This document shows positions 22,082-23,340 of a DNA stretch of 23,340 bases, piece by piece. Made by a program: the position numbers and the translations under genes. Position 1 is the first letter of the stretch. Every line of letters begins with the position of its first letter. The stretch comes from Pseudomonadota bacterium (lineage in GTDB: Bacteria > Pseudomonadota > Gammaproteobacteria > Burkholderiales > Burkholderiaceae_C), in contig JAEZEB010000132.1 in NCBI GenBank assembly GCA_023438115.1, positions 1 through 23,340 of the forward strand, written 5' to 3'. A model generated the notes under the pieces. It saw only the letters and a program-made list of their open reading frames with translations, made no database searches and had not been told where the DNA came from.

Positions 22082-22136
22082 CGCCGCAAAGGCCGGGCCC
22101 GCGCCCGTTGCCGTAGCGGGTTTTCACCAGCCGGGA

Positions 22137-22142
22137 TATACT
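22137..22142 (+). promoter_or_regulatory. -10 element of rpsL (str operon) promoter
   Basis: TATACT, a close match to TATAAT, 69 bases before the rpsL ATG. No good -35 lies at 17 bases (TAGCGG); TTGCCG at 22108-22113 is too far. It is followed by an AT-rich leader with a repeated CGTTTTTCAA (22182-22191 and 22203-22212). Confidence 0.5.
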
Positions 22143-22211
22143 CGCGGGCTTTCCCGCAATTTGGGGCGGGGAAGCTTTTTCCGTTTTTCAAACGTTTAGG
22201 GACGTTTTTCA

Positions 22212-22589
22212 ATGCCAACCATCAATCAACTCGTGCGTCACGGGCGGGAGGTCGAGAAGACCAAATCCAAGTCCCCCGCGATGCAGAACAGCCCGCAGCG
22301 CCGCGGCGTTTGCACCCGCGTGTACACCACGACCCCGAAGAAGCCGAACTCGGCCCTGCGGAAGGTCGCCAAGGTGCGCCTGACCAACGGCTTCGAAGTC
22401 ATCTCCTACATCGGCGGTGAAGGCCACAACCTGCAGGAGCACTCGGTGGTGCTCGTGCGCGGCGGCCGCGTGAAGGACCTGCCCGGCGTGCGTTACCACA
22501 TCGTGCGCGGCTCCCTGGACCTGCAAGGCGTCAAGGATCGCAAGCAGTCCCGCTCGAAGTACGGCGCCAAGCGCCCGAAGAAGGCCTAA
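22212..22589 (+). CDS. rpsL: 30S ribosomal protein S12
   Basis: A 125-residue ribosomal protein at the decoding centre. The conserved CTRVYTTTPKKPNSALRKV and RGGRVKDLPGVRYHIVRG are both present. K43 and K88, sites of streptomycin-resistance substitutions, are wild type, so the ribosome should be sensitive at these positions. First gene of the str operon (rpsL-rpsG-fusA). The ribosome site is poor (AGGG about eleven bases upstream) for so strongly expressed a gene. Confidence 0.99.
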   Translation: MPTINQLVRHGREVEKTKSKSPAMQNSPQRRGVCTRVYTTTPKKPNSALRKVAKVRLTNGFEVISYIGGEGHNLQEHSVVLVRGGRVKDLPGVRYHIVRGSLDLQGVKDRKQSRSKYGAKRPKKA

Positions 22590-22647
22590 GCAGCCAGTCG
22601 TAGTTTGTCGGTGCTCGTTCGGCCCTGGCAGGCTGAACCAGCGTAGT

Positions 22648-22665
22648 GACCCGGATCGTCGGGTC
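22648..22665 (+). other. Hairpin in rpsL-rpsG intercistronic region
   Basis: GACCCG (22648-22653) and CGGGTC (22660-22665) pair around a six-base loop in the 150-base gap between rpsL and rpsG. In E. coli S7 represses its own operon by binding this intercistronic RNA. Whether this hairpin is part of an S7 site here is inference. Confidence 0.4.
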
Positions 22666-22739
22666 GAGTAAGTGGGATGTCCTGATGGCTCCCGCGGCCC
22701 CCGCAAGGCGGCCAACTGAAGCAAATTGAGAGGTTAGAA

Positions 22740-23213
22740 ATGCCACGTCGTCGCGAAGTCCCTAAGCGTGAAATCCTGCCGGATCCCAAGTACGGCAACG
22801 TCGAGCTCGCCAAGTTCATGAACGTCATCATGCAAGGCGGCAAGAAGGCGGTCGCCGAACGCATCGTCTACGGTGCGCTCGAGCAGATCGAGAAGAAGAA
22901 CCCCGGCCGCGACCCGGTCGAGGCGTTCACCATGGCCATCAACAACGTCAAGCCCATGGTGGAAGTGAAGTCCCGCCGCGTGGGCGGCGCCAACTACCAG
23001 GTGCCGGTGGAAGTGCGCCCGGTGCGCCGCCTGGCGCTGTCGATGCGCTGGCTCAAGGAGGCCGCCAAGAAGCGCGGCGAGAAGTCCATGGCCCTGCGAC
23101 TTGCCAACGAACTCATGGAAGCCACGGAAGGCCGCGGCGGCGCCATGAAGAAGCGGGACGAAGTGCACCGCATGGCCGAGGCCAACAAGGCCTTCAGCCA
23201 CTTCCGCTTCTAA
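22740..23213 (+). CDS. rpsG: 30S ribosomal protein S7
   Basis: A 157-residue primary 16S-rRNA-binding protein that starts assembly of the small-subunit head. MPRRREVPKREILPDPKYGN at the start, then VEVKSRRVGGANYQVPVEVR and LRLANELMEATEGRGGAMKK are characteristic. The ATG at 22740 follows GAGAGG (22728-22733) by six bases. Second gene of the str operon; S7 is the operon's known autogenous regulator in enterics. Confidence 0.99.
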   Translation: MPRRREVPKREILPDPKYGNVELAKFMNVIMQGGKKAVAERIVYGALEQIEKKNPGRDPVEAFTMAINNVKPMVEVKSRRVGGANYQVPVEVRPVRRLALSMRWLKEAAKKRGEKSMALRLANELMEATEGRGGAMKKRDEVHRMAEANKAFSHFRF

Positions 23214-23239
23214 GAACCGTCCCCATCTCGAGAGGTGCG

Positions 23240-23258
23240 GGCCCGCCACGAGCGGGCC
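23240..23258 (+). other. Hairpin between rpsG and fusA
   Basis: GGCCCGC (23240-23246) and GCGGGCC (23252-23258) form a 7-base-pair stem with loop CACGA in the 71-base gap. The following TGTGCCGTTTT is only mildly T-rich, so full termination is unlikely; it may lower read-through into fusA or protect the rpsG end. Confidence 0.45.
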
Positions 23259-23284
23259 TGTGCCGTTTTACAGAAAGACTCATC

Positions 23285-23340
23285 ATGGCCCGCAAAACGC
23301 CCATCGAGCGCTACCGCAACATCGGTATCTCCGCGCACAT
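23285..23340 (+). CDS. fusA: Elongation factor G, N-terminal end (cut by window edge)
   Basis: Only the first 18 full codons are visible: MARKTPIERYRNIGISAH. This is the standard start of bacterial EF-G (translocase GTPase), leading into its P-loop, which lies outside the window. Its place after rpsG confirms the str operon order. The ribosome site (AAAGA) is weak. Confidence 0.96.
   Translation, partial: MARKTPIERYRNIGISAH

Overview
The window is high-GC chromosomal DNA from a betaproteobacterium, most likely Burkholderiales and probably Comamonadaceae (Ramlibacter/Variovorax-like). The grounds are the protein sequences of GroES/GroEL, S12, S7 and HemB, the Asp-rich (cysteine-free) type of HemB, the HrcA-type CIRCE control of groESL, and a cytochrome c-FTR1 fusion typical of this group. 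It is mostly orderly core-genome DNA with tight gene packing. I see no integrase, transposase, phage gene, tRNA, rRNA or CRISPR array. The assignment rests on recognising sequences, not on a database search.

Layout, left to right. (1) 1-760, minus strand: start of groEL, groES, and a promoter overlapping a CIRCE operator. (2) 759-3144: a bacteriohemerythrin and a divergent methyl-accepting chemotaxis protein. (3) 3145-10959: an iron-uptake island. Four minus-strand genes (TonB receptor, PepSY membrane protein, 60-residue membrane protein, second TonB receptor) run away from a Fur-box-like site at 8954-8972. On the other side a cytochrome c/FTR1 iron permease runs rightwards but is split by a frameshift in a run of six C. 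(4) 10966-12856, minus strand: SDR, MaoC dehydratase and MarC membrane protein with one-base stop/start overlaps. (5) 12973-15193, plus strand: dienelactone hydrolase, exported amidohydrolase and GST, overlapping as ATGA junctions. (6) 15176-18010, minus strand: hemB, corA-like transporter and DUF72 protein. (7) 18011-18324: a 314-base gap holding a candidate small RNA with its own promoter, an anti-Shine-Dalgarno loop and a strong terminator. (8) 18325-22022, plus strand: HemJ-like protein, VanZ-family membrane protein, 2Fe-2S ferredoxin, alpha/beta hydrolase and a PBP5-type D,D-carboxypeptidase, nearly all overlapping. (9) 22023-23340: a repeat-like palindrome, then the str operon (rpsL, rpsG, start of fusA).

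How the parts fit. The island at 3-11 kb would bring ferric siderophores through the outer membrane, possibly reduce them at the inner membrane (PepSY protein), and move ferrous/ferric iron through FTR1, all under one iron-responsive switch. Heme synthesis (HemB, probably HemJ) lies on both sides of the candidate sRNA. The most rewarding items to check are the sRNA at about 18161-18263 and the frameshift at about 9407-9412.
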